The position numbers and the translations under genes were made by a program. Below, piece by piece: positions 11,699 to 20,974 of a stretch of 57,327 nt of DNA. This DNA is from Actinomycetota bacterium (GTDB lineage Bacteria; Actinomycetota; Acidimicrobiia; Spongiisociales; UBA11373). Location of the stretch: NCBI GenBank assembly GCA_016870535.1, contig VGBK01000005.1, positions 1 to 57,327 on the forward strand, in the 5' to 3' direction. How positions within the stretch are numbered: position 1 is the stretch's first letter; each line of letters starts with the position of its first letter. The notes beneath the pieces were generated by a model. That model was not told where the DNA came from. It did no database searches and was given only the letters and a program-made list of their open reading frames with translations.

Positions 11699-12291
11699 GG
11701 CCCGCCCCAGACCACAGGACCGGAACGCACCACCCGGGGAGCGGGACCGGTGAAATCGACCACCGTCGATGGAGCCAGGCCCCCTCCCGGCCCGGGCAGG
11801 TAAGCGGCCACCCGCGCCCCGAACATCGCCCGGGCGCCGGCGGCGTCAACGGCCGGCACCTCGCCGGACCGGTTGGCGCTGGTCACCGCCAGGGGGCCCG
11901 AGGCCGTCAGCAGGGCGAGCGCCGCCGGGTGGTCGGGCACCCGGATCCCCACGGAGTCGCCCTCCGGGTCGCCGACCCATTCGGGCAGGCCCGGAACGCG
12001 GGGCACCACCACCGTCAGGGCGCCGGGCCAGTAGGCGCGCGCCGCCTCCAGGGCTGCCCCCTCGATCACCCCCAGCCGGGCGGCGTGCTCCACCGAGGCG
12101 GTCAGGATGGGGATGGGCTTGACCGCCGGCCGGCCCTTCAGCGCAAAGAGCGAGGCCACCGCCTCCGCGGAGAACGGGTCGGCCCCCAATCCGTACACGG
12201 TGTCCGTGGGCAGGCCCACCACCGCCCCCTTCCGCAGGGCGGCGACCGCCTGCGCCAGGTCGCAGGGCCGGGGAGCGCTCAGCGGCAGCAT
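11695..12291 (-). CDS. tsaC: L-threonylcarbamoyladenylate synthase (Sua5/YrdC/TsaC)
   Basis: The 198-aa single-domain protein makes threonylcarbamoyl-AMP from threonine, bicarbonate and ATP for tRNA t6A37 synthesis. Seen are GLPTDTVYGLGADPF near the N-terminus, the substrate loop FALKGRPAVKPI, and the TSANRSGE motif. It lacks the C-terminal Sua5 domain. ATG 12291 is preferred; it overlaps prmC by 13 nt. The prmC-tsaC pair is a conserved actinobacterial arrangement. Confidence 0.92.
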   Translation of the reverse strand: MLPLSAPRPCDLAQAVAALRKGAVVGLPTDTVYGLGADPFSAEAVASLFALKGRPAVKPIPILTASVEHAARLGVIEGAALEAARAYWPGALTVVVPRVPGLPEWVGDPEGDSVGIRVPDHPAALALLTASGPLAVTSANRSGEVPAVDAAGARAMFGARVAAYLPGPGGGLAPSTVVDFTGPAPRVVRSGPVVWGGP

Positions 12292-13082
12292 GAAGCTCCT
12301 CTCCTCGCCACCACGAAGCGGGGGCGACCGGCCAGGTCGGCCCGCACCTCGCACTCGTACTCCCCGAAGAGGCCCAGGACGGCCTCGCCCTGAGTCTCGC
12401 CGATCTCACAGATCAGCCGGCCCCCGATGCCCAGCCACCAGTAGGCCTCGGCGGCCAGGCGGGCCAGCACCTCGGTGCCCTCCGGCCCGGCCACCAGGGC
12501 CTCCCGGGGTTCGTGGAGGCGGATCTCGCCGGGGAGGGCTTCCCACTCGGCGTCCGACAGGTAGGGAGGATTGGAGACGATCATCTCCACCCGGCCGCGG
12601 AGCCCTTCCGGCAGGGGCCCGAGCAGATCGCCCTCGAGGAAGGTGACCTCCAGGCCGTTGACGGCAGCGTTCTCCCGGGCCAGGTCGAGGGCCGTTGAGC
12701 TGAGGTCGATCCCGTACACCGGAGCGGTGGGGAAAGCGGCCCGGAGGGCGAGGGCCAGCGCCCCCGACCCCGTGCCCACATCGACCAGAGGAGTCCCCGG
12801 CCCGGCCTGCCCCAGCAGGCCCACGGCCAGTTCCCACAGTTGCTCGGTCTCGGGGCGGGGGATCAGCGCCCGGCGGTCTACCCGCACCTCCACCGGCCCA
12901 AAGGGGACCGTCCCCTCCAGGTACTGCAGAGGCTCCCCGTCCAGCCGGCGGCCGATGAGGGAATCGAGGCGGGCCTGCTCTTCGGGAGCAGTCACCGGCA
13001 CGGCGAGGAGAGCCGCCCGGGAGCGGCCCGTAGCCGTCATGGCCAGGCGCTCCAGTTCGTGCGAAGGCAGGGCGGACGCCAC
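12279..13082 (-). CDS. prmC: Release-factor glutamine N5-methyltransferase
   Basis: The 267-aa enzyme methylates the GGQ glutamine of release factors. Domains: an N-terminal helical release-factor-binding part, the linker PLQYLEGTVPFG, RALIPRPETEQL, SAM motif LVDVGTGSGALALAL, and the catalytic NPPY at residues 171-174. The start is GTG at 13082. An AT-richer CATGAT lies 7 nt upstream, so a leaderless transcript is possible. It is separated from its substrate gene prfA by about 3.2 kb, because a peptidase and two other genes intervene. Confidence 0.93.
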   Translation of the reverse strand: MASALPSHELERLAMTATGRSRAALLAVPVTAPEEQARLDSLIGRRLDGEPLQYLEGTVPFGPVEVRVDRRALIPRPETEQLWELAVGLLGQAGPGTPLVDVGTGSGALALALRAAFPTAPVYGIDLSSTALDLARENAAVNGLEVTFLEGDLLGPLPEGLRGRVEMIVSNPPYLSDAEWEALPGEIRLHEPREALVAGPEGTEVLARLAAEAYWWLGIGGRLICEIGETQGEAVLGLFGEYECEVRADLAGRPRFVVARRGASCCR

Positions 13083-13142
13083 GGCACCATCATGCCAGGA
13101 CCACGGCGGCTAGCGTCGGCCGAGCCGAGCCGAGGAGTACCC

Positions 13143-15062
13143 GTGGTCACTGCACCCTACGGCGCCTGGGGGTCCCCCATCACCGCCCCGGCGGTGACTC
13201 GCGCCTCCCTCCGTTTCTCCGACAGCCTGGAAGCGGATGGGGACGATCTCTACTGGGCGGAGAGCCGCCCCGCCGAGGGAGGGCGCACCGTGGTGGTGCG
13301 CCGCGCCGCCGACGGTGCCACCACCGACGTGACCCCTCCCGGCTTCGACGCCCGCACTCGCGTCCACGAGTACGGCGGCGGGGCCTATGCCGTCCGCGAC
13401 GGTGGGGTCTGCTTCGCCAACTTCACCGACCAGCGGCTCTACCGGCACCGCCCCGGCGAGGATCCCCGGCCCATGACCCCGGAGCCGGCGCTCGCGGCAG
13501 CACGGCGCTTCGCCGACTTCACCTTCGGCGACGGCTTCCTCGTGTGCGTCCGTGAGCGCCATGAGGACGGCGAGGTGGTGAACGAGTTGGCCCGCCTCCC
13601 CCTCGGCGGCTCGGAAGAGGCCCGGGTGATCGCCTCCGGGCACGACTTCTTCTCCTCTCCCCGCATCTCCCCAGACGGGCGCCGCCTGGCCTGGCTGGCC
13701 TGGGACCACCCCGACATGCCCTGGAACGGGACCACCCTCTGCCTGGCTGCGCTCTCGCCCGACGGCGCTCTCGGTGAGGCCCGCGCCGTGGCCGGGGGGC
13801 GGGGCGAGTCGATCTTCCAGCCGGAGTGGTCCCCCAACGGGGTGCTGCACTTCGCCTCGGATCGCACCGGGTGGTGGAACCTCTACCGCCTCCAGGACGG
13901 CGAAACAGTCCCGGTGGCGGCGGTGACGGGGGATTGCGGCGTGCCCCAGTGGGTGTTCCGGCTGCGCCGCTACGCGTTCCTCGACGATGGCTCGATCGCC
14001 GCGGTGTACTCGTCTCCTTCGGGGACCACCCTGCTGGTGCACGCGACCGACGGTACGGCCCGAGCCCTGCCCGCCCCCGGCACCTGGCTGGCCGGGCCGG
14101 TGGCGGCGAACGGCCGCCTCTTCCTCATTGCCGGATCCCCCACCGCCTTCCCCGCAGTGGTGCGCCTCGACCCCGCCACCGGCCGCTCCGAGACAATCCG
14201 GGCACCCGAAGGGCCGGGCCTCGACCCCGCCCTCATCTCGATCCCCGAGCGGGTTGCCTTCCGCACTCCCGACGGCCCGGCCTACGCCTACTACTACCCC
14301 CCTACCAACCCCGGGTTCCGGGCACCTGCCGGCGAACTGCCCCCGCTGCTGGTGACCATCCACGGCGGACCTACCTCGGCCGCCCGGCCGGTCCTCGATC
14401 CGGAGGTGCAGTACTGGACCAGCCGGGGCTTCGCCCTGGCCGACGTGGACTACGGCGGGTCCACCGGCTACGGCCGGGCCTACTGGGAGCGCCTCCAGGG
14501 CACCTGGGGGATCGTCGACGTACGCGACTGCGCCCTGGCCGCCGCCCACCTGGCGGCCACGGGCCGGGCCGACCCGGCGCGCCTCGCCATCCGGGGCGCC
14601 AGCGCCGGCGGGTACACCACCCTGGCCGCCCTGGCCTTCCGTCGCGAGTTCGCCGCCGGGGCCAGTCACTTCGGGGTGGCCGACCTGGAGTTGCTGGCCC
14701 GGGACACCCACAAGTTCGAGTCCCGCTACCTCGACTGGCTGGTGGGCCCCTACCCGCAGGCCGCCGAGTCCTGCCGGGAGCGCTCCCCCATCCATCACCT
14801 GGACGGCATCGATCGGCCGGTCATCCTCTTCCAAGGGCTCGAGGATCGGGTAGTCCCCCCGGAGCAGGCCCAGATCATGGCCGCCGGCTTGCGGGAGCGC
14901 GGCGTGCCGGTGGCCCACCTCACCTTCCCCGGGGAGGGCCACGGCTTCCGCCGGGCGGAGAACATCGCCCGCACCCTGGAAGCCGAGTTGTCCTTCTACG
15001 GGCAGGTTTTCGGCTTCGACCCGGCGGGAGGCATCGAGCCCGTGCTGGTAGAGGAGCTCTAG
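13143..15062 (+). CDS. S9-family prolyl oligopeptidase / acylaminoacyl peptidase
   Basis: This 639-aa serine peptidase has an N-terminal beta-propeller (repeated D-G-x-L-W-like blades such as PRISPDGRRLAWLAWDHP and PEWSPNGVLHFASDRTGWW) and a C-terminal alpha/beta-hydrolase domain. The triad is Ser487 in GASAGGYT, Asp568 in GLEDRVVPP and His600 in GEGHGF. The oxyanion HGGP motif is in LLVTIHGGPTSAA. No signal peptide is seen, so it is probably cytoplasmic and acts on short peptides. GTG 13143 has a GAGGAG ribosome site 5 nt upstream. It is the only plus-strand gene within the prfA-prmC region and converges on the pyrophosphatase gene, with 17 bp between stops. Confidence 0.92.
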   Translation: MVTAPYGAWGSPITAPAVTRASLRFSDSLEADGDDLYWAESRPAEGGRTVVVRRAADGATTDVTPPGFDARTRVHEYGGGAYAVRDGGVCFANFTDQRLYRHRPGEDPRPMTPEPALAAARRFADFTFGDGFLVCVRERHEDGEVVNELARLPLGGSEEARVIASGHDFFSSPRISPDGRRLAWLAWDHPDMPWNGTTLCLAALSPDGALGEARAVAGGRGESIFQPEWSPNGVLHFASDRTGWWNLYRLQDGETVPVAAVTGDCGVPQWVFRLRRYAFLDDGSIAAVYSSPSGTTLLVHATDGTARALPAPGTWLAGPVAANGRLFLIAGSPTAFPAVVRLDPATGRSETIRAPEGPGLDPALISIPERVAFRTPDGPAYAYYYPPTNPGFRAPAGELPPLLVTIHGGPTSAARPVLDPEVQYWTSRGFALADVDYGGSTGYGRAYWERLQGTWGIVDVRDCALAAAHLAATGRADPARLAIRGASAGGYTTLAALAFRREFAAGASHFGVADLELLARDTHKFESRYLDWLVGPYPQAAESCRERSPIHHLDGIDRPVILFQGLEDRVVPPEQAQIMAAGLRERGVPVAHLTFPGEGHGFRRAENIARTLEAELSFYGQVFGFDPAGGIEPVLVEEL

Positions 15063-15079
15063 AGAAGCGCCGGTAGCCC

Positions 15080-15517
15080 TCAGCCCTCGGCGGAGCAGGC
15101 ACAGGCCTTCAAGTAGGCCAGGGCAGCCTGCCGCGGCAGGAATCGTCCCACCACGACCTCGCGCCCCGGCATGCCGGCGAAGACCTCCTTCGCGAAGCGA
15201 GTGAGGGCGGGACGGAGCGCCTGCATGCCGGGCCACGCCTCCCCCACCGGCACCGCCACGACGTTGTGATCGACGAAGCCCGCCTCCGTTTGCTCCATCA
15301 GCCCGACGGGCTCGCAGTCCACCAGTTCGCCGGTGCTCAGCGGAAGGCCGGTGACCACGAAGCAGTCCACGCAGTCCCCGTCGGGAGCCAGGGTGCCGGG
15401 GATGAACCCGTAGGGGAACGGGTAGGGCGCCCGCACCTGCTCGGTGCGCAGGAAGGCCAGCGTCTCCTCATCGTGGTGGTGCTTGAGGTCGGAGCCGGCC
15501 TCGTTCTCGATGAACAC
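15080..15517 (-). CDS. Inorganic pyrophosphatase (family I-like)
   Basis: The 145-aa protein begins at GTG 15517 (VFIENEAGSDLKHHHDEETL). The segment YPFPYGFIPGTLAPDGDCVDCF corresponds to the family I YPxxYGxI..T...DGDxxD metal/pyrophosphate site, with three aspartates in DGDCVD. CEPVGLMEQTEAG and DHNVVAVPVGE match the strand GxxxxxDxGExDxKV region in a modified form. It is shorter than the E. coli enzyme. It is likely to hydrolyse PPi to phosphate, pulling biosynthetic reactions. Alternative upstream starts are not supported by conservation. It lies 53 bp after the cyclic-nucleotide-binding gene. Confidence 0.8.
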   Translation of the reverse strand: MFIENEAGSDLKHHHDEETLAFLRTEQVRAPYPFPYGFIPGTLAPDGDCVDCFVVTGLPLSTGELVDCEPVGLMEQTEAGFVDHNVVAVPVGEAWPGMQALRPALTRFAKEVFAGMPGREVVVGRFLPRQAALAYLKACACSAEG

Positions 15518-15570
15518 CCGCAGCCGGGGGCCATCCTGCCGCCCACCGCGGCGGTTCCCGGGGCCGCCGG

Positions 15571-16011
15571 TCAGTTGCCCAGCCCCTGGTCGAATCCCCG
15601 CACTCGCGCCGTAAGGGCCAGAAGGAGGCGCAGGGCCAGCCGTCCGTCGGACTCGACCAGGCGGCGGAAGGAGGCCCCCTCGATCGCCAGAGTGATCACC
15701 GGTTCGTCGGCGGTGACCGTGGCCGACCGCAGCCCGCGGTCGATCACCGCCATCTCGCCGAAGAAGTCGCCCGGGCCGAGCCGGACGACGACGTGCCCCC
15801 TCACGGACACGGTCGCACGACCGCTCGCCACCACGTGCAGAGCATGAGCCACCGCTCCCTCGCTGACGATGGCGTGCCCGGCAGAATGGGGCACCTCGCG
15901 CGCCAGAGCGGCGACGGTCCGCAGGGTCCCCTGGGGCAGACCGGCGAAGAGCGGGACACCGCTCAGCAGCGACGCTCTCGCCTTGCCGGTGATGGCGGCG
16001 CCTCGTTGCAT
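15571..16011 (-). CDS. Stand-alone cyclic-nucleotide-binding (cNMP/CAP_ED) domain protein
   Basis: From ATG 16011 the 146-aa protein is a single cNMP fold: GVPLFAGLPQGTLRTVAALA at the N-terminus, ALHVVASGRATV, and the phosphate-binding cassette region GPGDFFGEMAVIDRGLRSATVTA (residues ~80-105), where FGEMA...RSATV matches the CRP/PKA consensus. No helix-turn-helix or output domain follows, so it cannot be a classical CRP. It may act as a nucleotide sensor on a partner protein. The next downstream gene is a pyrophosphatase, 53 bp away. Confidence 0.85.
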   Translation of the reverse strand: MQRGAAITGKARASLLSGVPLFAGLPQGTLRTVAALAREVPHSAGHAIVSEGAVAHALHVVASGRATVSVRGHVVVRLGPGDFFGEMAVIDRGLRSATVTADEPVITLAIEGASFRRLVESDGRLALRLLLALTARVRGFDQGLGN

Positions 16012-16278
16012 CGCGCCATCGTATCTCGCTCGCCCTCCACCGTGGGAGGCGATCCCCTTCGGCACGCCGTCGCGCCCTTCTGGAGCGGACGCGGCGGCAC
16101 CTACGGGCCACGCTCGAAGCCGTGGCCGCCGCCGTAGCGGAGAAACGAGGCAGGAGGACGACCACTGAGGAGATGCCGCGGCGCTCGCGGACTTCGACCC
16201 CGCCCGGCACGAAGAGGAGGCCCGGCGCAGCGCATGCCGGCAGCCATCGCGGCCCACGAGGGATGACCGATGGGGCCC

Positions 16279-17358
16279 TCAGCCCGACTGAGCCAGGCGG
16301 CGCGCCTCATCCTCCTGGGTGAGGGCGTCGACGAACTCGTCGAGGTCGCCTTCGAGGATTTCGGGGAGACGTTTGATCGTCAGCCCGATACGGTGGTCGG
16401 TGACCCGGTTCTCCCGGTAGTTGTAGGTCCGGATCTTCTCGGCCCGCTCCCCTGTGCCCACCTGGGAGCGGCGGTCGGCAGCCTGCTCGGCATGCTGACG
16501 GTCGGCCTCGATCTGGAAGAGGCGAGCGCGGAGCACACGGAGCGCCTTCACCTTGTTCTGCAACTGGCTCTTCTCGTCCTGGCAGATGACCACCAAGCCG
16601 GTGGGCCTGTGGGTGAGGCGCACCGCCGAGTCGGTGGTGTTGACCGACTGGCCACCGGGGCCGGAGGAGCGGAAGACATCGATCTCCAGGTCGCCCTCGG
16701 CGATCTGCACCTCGACCTCCTCCACTTCGGGCAGCACCGCCACGGTGGCAATCGAGGTGTGGATGCGCCCCTGGGATTCTGTCTTCGGGACCCGCTGCAC
16801 CCGGTGCGGCCCCGCCTCGAACTTGAGCCGGGAATAGGCGCCGCGCCCCTTGACGGCGAAGATCACCTCCTTGAAGCCCCCGCTGTCCCCCGGAGACGAC
16901 ACCATGGGCTCCACCCCCCAGCGGTGCCGTTCGGCGTAGCGCTGGTACATGCGGAACAGGTCGCCCGCCCAGATGCCGGCCTCATCGCCGCCGACGGCGG
17001 CCCGTATCTCCATGATCACGTCCCGGTCGTCGTTGGGGTCGCGCGGGGCCAGCATCAGCCGCAGGCGGCCCTCCAGTTCGCTCGCGTCGGCCTCCCGGCT
17101 GCGGGCCATGGCCGCCAGTTCACCCGCCATCGCGTCGTCGACCTCGGCGGCGGCCAGTTCCCGGGCCTCGGCGGCATCGCGCCCGGCCGCCAGATAGGCA
17201 TCGAAGGCGTCGGCCACCGGCTTCAGTTCGGCGTGGCGGCGGGCCGCCTCGGCGTAGCGGACGCGATCGGCCAGGACCTCGGGGTCGGCCAGGGCTTCCA
17301 AGGACTGCTCCAGCGCCCGGCGCACCTCGCGCAAGCGAGCGAGCAGGGTGTCGTCCAT
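16279..17358 (-). CDS. prfA: Peptide chain release factor 1
   Basis: The 359-aa protein starts at ATG 17358 ([18 protein letters not shown]). The codon-recognition tripeptide position reads P-K-T at residues 191-193, consistent with the RF1 PxT motif, and the peptidyl-tRNA hydrolysis motif GGQ is at 235-237 ([11 protein letters not shown]). It terminates translation at UAA and UAG. The start overlaps the DUF1385 stop by 1 nt (TGATG). The gap of 267 bp to the next minus gene is the first large break in this operon; I see no gene in it. Confidence 0.97.
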   Translation of the reverse strand: MDDTLLARLREVRRALEQSLEALADPEVLADRVRYAEAARRHAELKPVADAFDAYLAAGRDAAEARELAAAEVDDAMAGELAAMARSREADASELEGRLRLMLAPRDPNDDRDVIMEIRAAVGGDEAGIWAGDLFRMYQRYAERHRWGVEPMVSSPGDSGGFKEVIFAVKGRGAYSRLKFEAGPHRVQRVPKTESQGRIHTSIATVAVLPEVEEVEVQIAEGDLEIDVFRSSGPGGQSVNTTDSAVRLTHRPTGLVVICQDEKSQLQNKVKALRVLRARLFQIEADRQHAEQAADRRSQVGTGERAEKIRTYNYRENRVTDHRIGLTIKRLPEILEGDLDEFVDALTQEDEARRLAQSG

Positions 17359-18287
17359 CAGGTGAACTCGGCTTCGAGGGCCCCCGCCGCAATGGGCCCC
17401 CGGCGCTCCACGCCCTCCCGCTCCGCCGGGTCGAGGGCGGCCAGCAGGCTGGTGACCGCCACCTCCACCTGGTCGTCGTCGGGCGGCCGCGTGGTGAGGG
17501 CCTGCAGCCACATGCCGGGGATGGCCAGGAAGCGCAGCCAGCGCCGGTCGGAGCCCAGTTTCAGCACCTCGTAGGCCAACCCGGCGATGACCGGGATCCC
17601 CAGTACCCGGCTGGTGATCAACCAGGGCCAGGCGGGCCGGCCGAGCATGGTGAAGGCGATCAGGGCGATCAGCACCACGATCATCAGGAAGTTGGTGCCG
17701 CAGCGGGGATGCCGGGGGCTGTAGCGCTGAATGGCCTCCAGGGTCAGCGGGTCGCCGGCCTCGTAGGCGTGGATGGTCTGGTGCTCGGCCCCGTGGTAGG
17801 CGAAGACGCGACGGATCTCCTTGGAGAGGCCGATCAGCCAGATGTAGGCCACGAACAGCCCCACCCGCACCACCCCGTCGACCACGTTGAACAGCACGGC
17901 CGACTTCCCCCACACGTGCTCCATGCTCCGCGCCACCGCCAGCGGCACCACCATGAACACGGCGATGAAGAAGGCCAGAGCGAAGACCATGGAGAGCACG
18001 ATCTGGTAGCGCTTGACCTCGCCCTCCTCTTCGCTGCCTGCCTTGGCTGCCGACCAGGAGAGGGCGCGGAAGCCCAGGCTCAGCGACTCCCCGAGCACCA
18101 GCACCCCCCTAATGAAGGGCACCCGCGCCCAGCGGGAGCGAGACGACAGCCGGGGCAGGTCGTGGGAGACGGCCTCGATGACCCCGTCGGGGCGACGCAC
18201 CGCCACCGCCCACTTGGCGGGGGCGCGCATCATGACCCCTTCGATGACCGCCTGGCCGCCGACGGTGGCGCCCGGGGCTCGGCTCAC
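17358..18287 (-). CDS. DUF1385 membrane protein
   Basis: The 309-aa protein carries the DUF1385 hallmarks: N-terminal [31 protein letters not shown], then membrane spans ([37 protein letters not shown]), a [13 protein letters not shown] motif, [10 protein letters not shown] and further spans. The AEHxxxxAYE...HPRCGT pattern suggests a metal site, but the function of the family is unknown. Its position between rpmE and prfA is conserved in many bacteria. Start GTG 18287 shares one nucleotide with the rpmE stop (TAGTG). Confidence 0.9.
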   Translation of the reverse strand: MSRAPGATVGGQAVIEGVMMRAPAKWAVAVRRPDGVIEAVSHDLPRLSSRSRWARVPFIRGVLVLGESLSLGFRALSWSAAKAGSEEEGEVKRYQIVLSMVFALAFFIAVFMVVPLAVARSMEHVWGKSAVLFNVVDGVVRVGLFVAYIWLIGLSKEIRRVFAYHGAEHQTIHAYEAGDPLTLEAIQRYSPRHPRCGTNFLMIVVLIALIAFTMLGRPAWPWLITSRVLGIPVIAGLAYEVLKLGSDRRWLRFLAIPGMWLQALTTRPPDDDQVEVAVTSLLAALDPAEREGVERRGPIAAGALEAEFT

Positions 18288-18601
18288 TAGCCCTCCGCGG
18301 GCTCGGACTCGGCGGCGGCGCCCTTGGCCGCCTTCTTGGCGGGCCGGCGGGTGACGGGTTGCTCGCCGTAGCGGCGGCGGAACCGCTCCACCCGCCCCCC
18401 GGAGTCCACCAGGATCTGCTTCCCGGTGTAGAAGGGGTGACTGGCGCTGGAGATCTCGACCCGGGCCAGCGGGTAGGTATTGCCGTCCTGCCACTCCACC
18501 GTCTCGTCGGTGCGAACGGTGGAGCGAGTCAGGAACGAAAAGCCGGACGAGGTGTCGAGGAACACCACCGGCCGGTAGTTGGGATGGATGCCTGCTTTCA
18601 C
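18287..18601 (-). CDS. rpmE: Ribosomal protein bL31, type B (no zinc-ribbon cysteines)
   Basis: This 104-aa large-subunit protein begins [20 protein letters not shown] and carries [21 protein letters not shown], which are type B (RpmE2-like, C-minus) features. The CxxC pair of type A L31 is absent. A basic tail of about 20 residues ([20 protein letters not shown]) extends the usual length. The gene sits 27 bp after rho in the usual rho-rpmE-prfA context, a locus often occupied by the zinc-binding type A form. A zinc-independent L31 here implies the ribosome does not need zinc at this position. Confidence 0.93.
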   Translation of the reverse strand: MKAGIHPNYRPVVFLDTSSGFSFLTRSTVRTDETVEWQDGNTYPLARVEISSASHPFYTGKQILVDSGGRVERFRRRYGEQPVTRRPAKKAAKGAAAESEPAEG

Positions 18602-18628
18602 TTCACTGCTCCTCTGCGGCCCCGCATG

Positions 18629-20143
18629 TTATGCGCCCCCGGAACCCGACTTGGCCACATCGGCCAGGAACTCACGGTTCGACTTGGTCTGGCGCAGCCG
18701 ATCGATGAGCAACTCCAGCCCGGCCGCGGGCTCGGGGAGGGCCAGCAGCACCCGCCGCAGCTTCCAGACCTGGACCCGCTCGGCGTCGTCGAAGAGCAGC
18801 TCCTCCTTGCGGGTGCCCGAGGCCTCGATGTCGATGGCCGGGTAGACCCGCTTGTCGGCCAGCTTGCGGTCGAGGCGCAGCTCCATGTTCCCGGTGCCCT
18901 TGAACTCCTCGAAGATCACCTCGTCCATTCGGGACCCGGTCTCCACCAGGGCCGTGCCCAGGATGGTCAGGCTCCCCCCCTCTTCGATGTTGCGCGCCGC
19001 CCCGAAGAACCGCTTCGGCGGGTAGAGGGCGGTGGAGTCGACCCCGCCCGACAAGATGCGGCCGCTGGCAGGAGTGGCCAGGTTGTAGGCCCGGGCGAGG
19101 CGGGTGATGGAGTCGAGCAGGATCACGACGTCCTGCCCCATCTCGACGAGCCGCTTGGCCCGCTCGATGGCCAGTTCGGCCACCTGGGTGTGCTCCTCGG
19201 CGGGGCGGTCGAAGGTGGAGAACACCACGTCGCCTTTGACCGAGCGCTGCATGTCGGTGACCTCTTCGGGCCGCTCGTCCACCAGCACCACGATGAGCTT
19301 GCACTCCGGGTTGTTGTGGGAGATGGAGTTGGCGATCTCCTTGAGCACGGTGGTCTTGCCCGCCTTGGGCGGGGAGACGATCAGGCCGCGCTGGCCCTTG
19401 CCGATCGGGGCGATGAGGTCGACGATCCGGGCCAGTACGTGGTTGGGCTGCCCCTCCACTTCGAGGCGAAGGCGCTGATCGGGAAAGAGCGGCGTCAGGT
19501 CCCCGAACTTCGGGCGGGCGCGGGCCTCGTCGATGGTCATGCCGCTGACGTGATCGATGCGGACCAGGGCGGGGAACTTCTCCTGGGTGCGGGGCGGACG
19601 CACCGGCCCGGCCACCACGTCGCCCTTGCGCAGCCCGTACTTGCGGATCTGGTTGGCGGCGACGTAGACGTCGCGCTCGCCCGGCAAGTAGCCGGTGACC
19701 CTCAGGAAGCCGTACGACTCGGGGAGGATGTCGAGGATGCCCTCGCGCACTTCGAGATCCGACTCGTCGTAGTAGGGCTCGCGGCGCTCGCCGCCGCCGC
19801 TGCCGCTGCGCCGGCGGCGCCGCTTGCGCTGACCGCTCTCCCAGCGGTCGTCGCCGGAGTCCTCGCCCTCGGCGGCAGCCTCCTCGCTCCCCTCCTCCCC
19901 CTCAGCCCGGGGGCTCCCGCCTTCGGGTTCGGGCCGCACCTCGCCGTCGGCGGGACGCACCTCCTCGATGGCCGGAAGCGCGATCTGCACCGGCTCGGCG
20001 CTGGCTTCGAAGCCGTCCGAGCCGACGATGGCGGTGATGAGCTTCGACTTCTGGAGGTTCTCGTGGTCGGGCACGCCGAGCGAGGCGGCGATCACCCGCA
20101 GCTCGTCGAGTGACTTCTCCTGAAGCATGGCTCTGCTGGTCAT
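18629..20143 (-). CDS. rho: Transcription termination factor Rho
   Basis: The 504-aa hexameric RNA helicase has an N-terminal SAP-like helix-loop region ([19 protein letters not shown]), a ~100-residue acidic then RKRRRRR-rich insertion typical of actinobacterial Rho, the RNA-binding cold-shock-like domain ([14 protein letters not shown]), and the ATPase with P-loop [12 protein letters not shown] and Walker B region [16 protein letters not shown]. Start ATG 20143 has the ribosome site AGGAACCT. It lies 19 bp after the transaldolase gene. Confidence 0.97.
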   Translation of the reverse strand: MTSRAMLQEKSLDELRVIAASLGVPDHENLQKSKLITAIVGSDGFEASAEPVQIALPAIEEVRPADGEVRPEPEGGSPRAEGEEGSEEAAAEGEDSGDDRWESGQRKRRRRRSGSGGGERREPYYDESDLEVREGILDILPESYGFLRVTGYLPGERDVYVAANQIRKYGLRKGDVVAGPVRPPRTQEKFPALVRIDHVSGMTIDEARARPKFGDLTPLFPDQRLRLEVEGQPNHVLARIVDLIAPIGKGQRGLIVSPPKAGKTTVLKEIANSISHNNPECKLIVVLVDERPEEVTDMQRSVKGDVVFSTFDRPAEEHTQVAELAIERAKRLVEMGQDVVILLDSITRLARAYNLATPASGRILSGGVDSTALYPPKRFFGAARNIEEGGSLTILGTALVETGSRMDEVIFEEFKGTGNMELRLDRKLADKRVYPAIDIEASGTRKEELLFDDAERVQVWKLRRVLLALPEPAAGLELLIDRLRQTKSNREFLADVAKSGSGGA

Positions 20144-20162
20144 AGGTTCCTTTCGGCGGGCC

Positions 20163-20828
20163 TCAGCCGCGCCCGGCGGCCAGGGCGCGCTGGTAGGCCT
20201 CCCAGTCGGCGTTGAAGCGCGCCATCCCAATGTCGGTCAACGGGTGGTGGAACAGGCGTTCCATGACGGCGAAGGGCATGGTGGCGCAGTCGGCGCCGAT
20301 GCGGGCCGCCTCGACCACGTGCACCGGGTGCCGCAGGCTGGCGGCGAGCACCTGGGTGTCGTAGCCCTGGGCGGCATACACCTCGACGAGATCGTGGAGC
20401 AGGCCCAGCCCGTCGTTGCCTGCGTCGTCCACCCGGCCCAGGAAGGGGGAGACGAAAGTGGCTCCGATGCGGGCGGCCAGGATGGCCTGCGCCGCCGAGA
20501 ACACCAGCGTCACGTTGATCGACATGCCCTCATCCACCATGCGGGCCCCGGCGGTGACGCCTTCCTTGCTCATGGGCACTTTGACCACCACGTTGTCGGC
20601 GATGGCGGTGAGGTCGCGGGCCTGGGCCAGCATCTCCTCGACCTCGGGAGCGACCACCTCGGCAGAGACGGGCCCCGGGGTGATCTCGCAGATGCGGGCG
20701 ATGAGTTCGGGGAACTCGAGGCCCTCCCTGGCGGCCAGGCTCGGATTGGTGGTCACCCCGTCGAGGATGCCCCACTCATGGGCGGTACGGATGTCGGACA
20801 AGTGCGCTGTATCGAGGAACAGCTTCAC
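20163..20828 (-). CDS. Transaldolase, short TalC/MipB (fructose-6-phosphate aldolase-like) type
   Basis: The 221-aa TIM barrel begins [15 protein letters not shown], contains GVTTNPSL, the Schiff-base lysine segment [24 protein letters not shown] and SPFLGRVDD. This is the short class, whose members act either as transaldolase or as fructose-6-phosphate aldolase; sequence reading alone does not separate them. Start GTG 20828 has a GGAGGTGCC ribosome site. It heads the tal-rho-rpmE-DUF1385-prfA run and has a plausible promoter about 95-120 bp upstream. Confidence 0.9.
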   Translation of the reverse strand: MKLFLDTAHLSDIRTAHEWGILDGVTTNPSLAAREGLEFPELIARICEITPGPVSAEVVAPEVEEMLAQARDLTAIADNVVVKVPMSKEGVTAGARMVDEGMSINVTLVFSAAQAILAARIGATFVSPFLGRVDDAGNDGLGLLHDLVEVYAAQGYDTQVLAASLRHPVHVVEAARIGADCATMPFAVMERLFHHPLTDIGMARFNADWEAYQRALAAGRG

Positions 20829-20922
20829 GGCACCTCCAGAGGACCCGGGCACCTTCGTCACGCACGCATGCGCCGAGATCGGCACCGGTACTGGGAACAA
20901 CGGGTCGCAGACCCGAACCGTG

Positions 20923-20950
20923 ATTCTAGGGCCTTTCCTCCCCGGAGCAA
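20923..20950 (-). promoter_or_regulatory. Putative sigma-70-type promoter of the tal-rho operon
   Basis: On the minus strand TTGCTC (20950-20945) and TAGAAT (20928-20923) are separated by 16 nt. A start near 20916 would give an ~88-nt leader before the transaldolase GTG at 20828. It lies in the 146-bp gap between the glycosyltransferase stop and the transaldolase start. The boxes are close to consensus, but the call is by eye only. Confidence 0.5.
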
Positions 20951-20974
20951 GGCCGAACCCCGGAACCGGCCGGG

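Noticed and set aside
12840-13142. N-terminal extension of the S9 peptidase
   Set aside because: It would overlap prmC antisense and is not family-like; GTG 13143 has a GAGGAG site.
13110-15236. Large minus-strand open frame across the S9 peptidase gene
   Set aside because: Gly/Val/Arg-rich antisense frame of a GC-rich gene; the plus strand has a complete catalytic triad, ribosome site and family motifs.
16279-17358. PKT instead of PAT/PVT in RF1 as a possible altered codon specificity
   Set aside because: The middle residue of the RF1 PxT tripeptide varies among bacteria, so this is not evidence of recoding.
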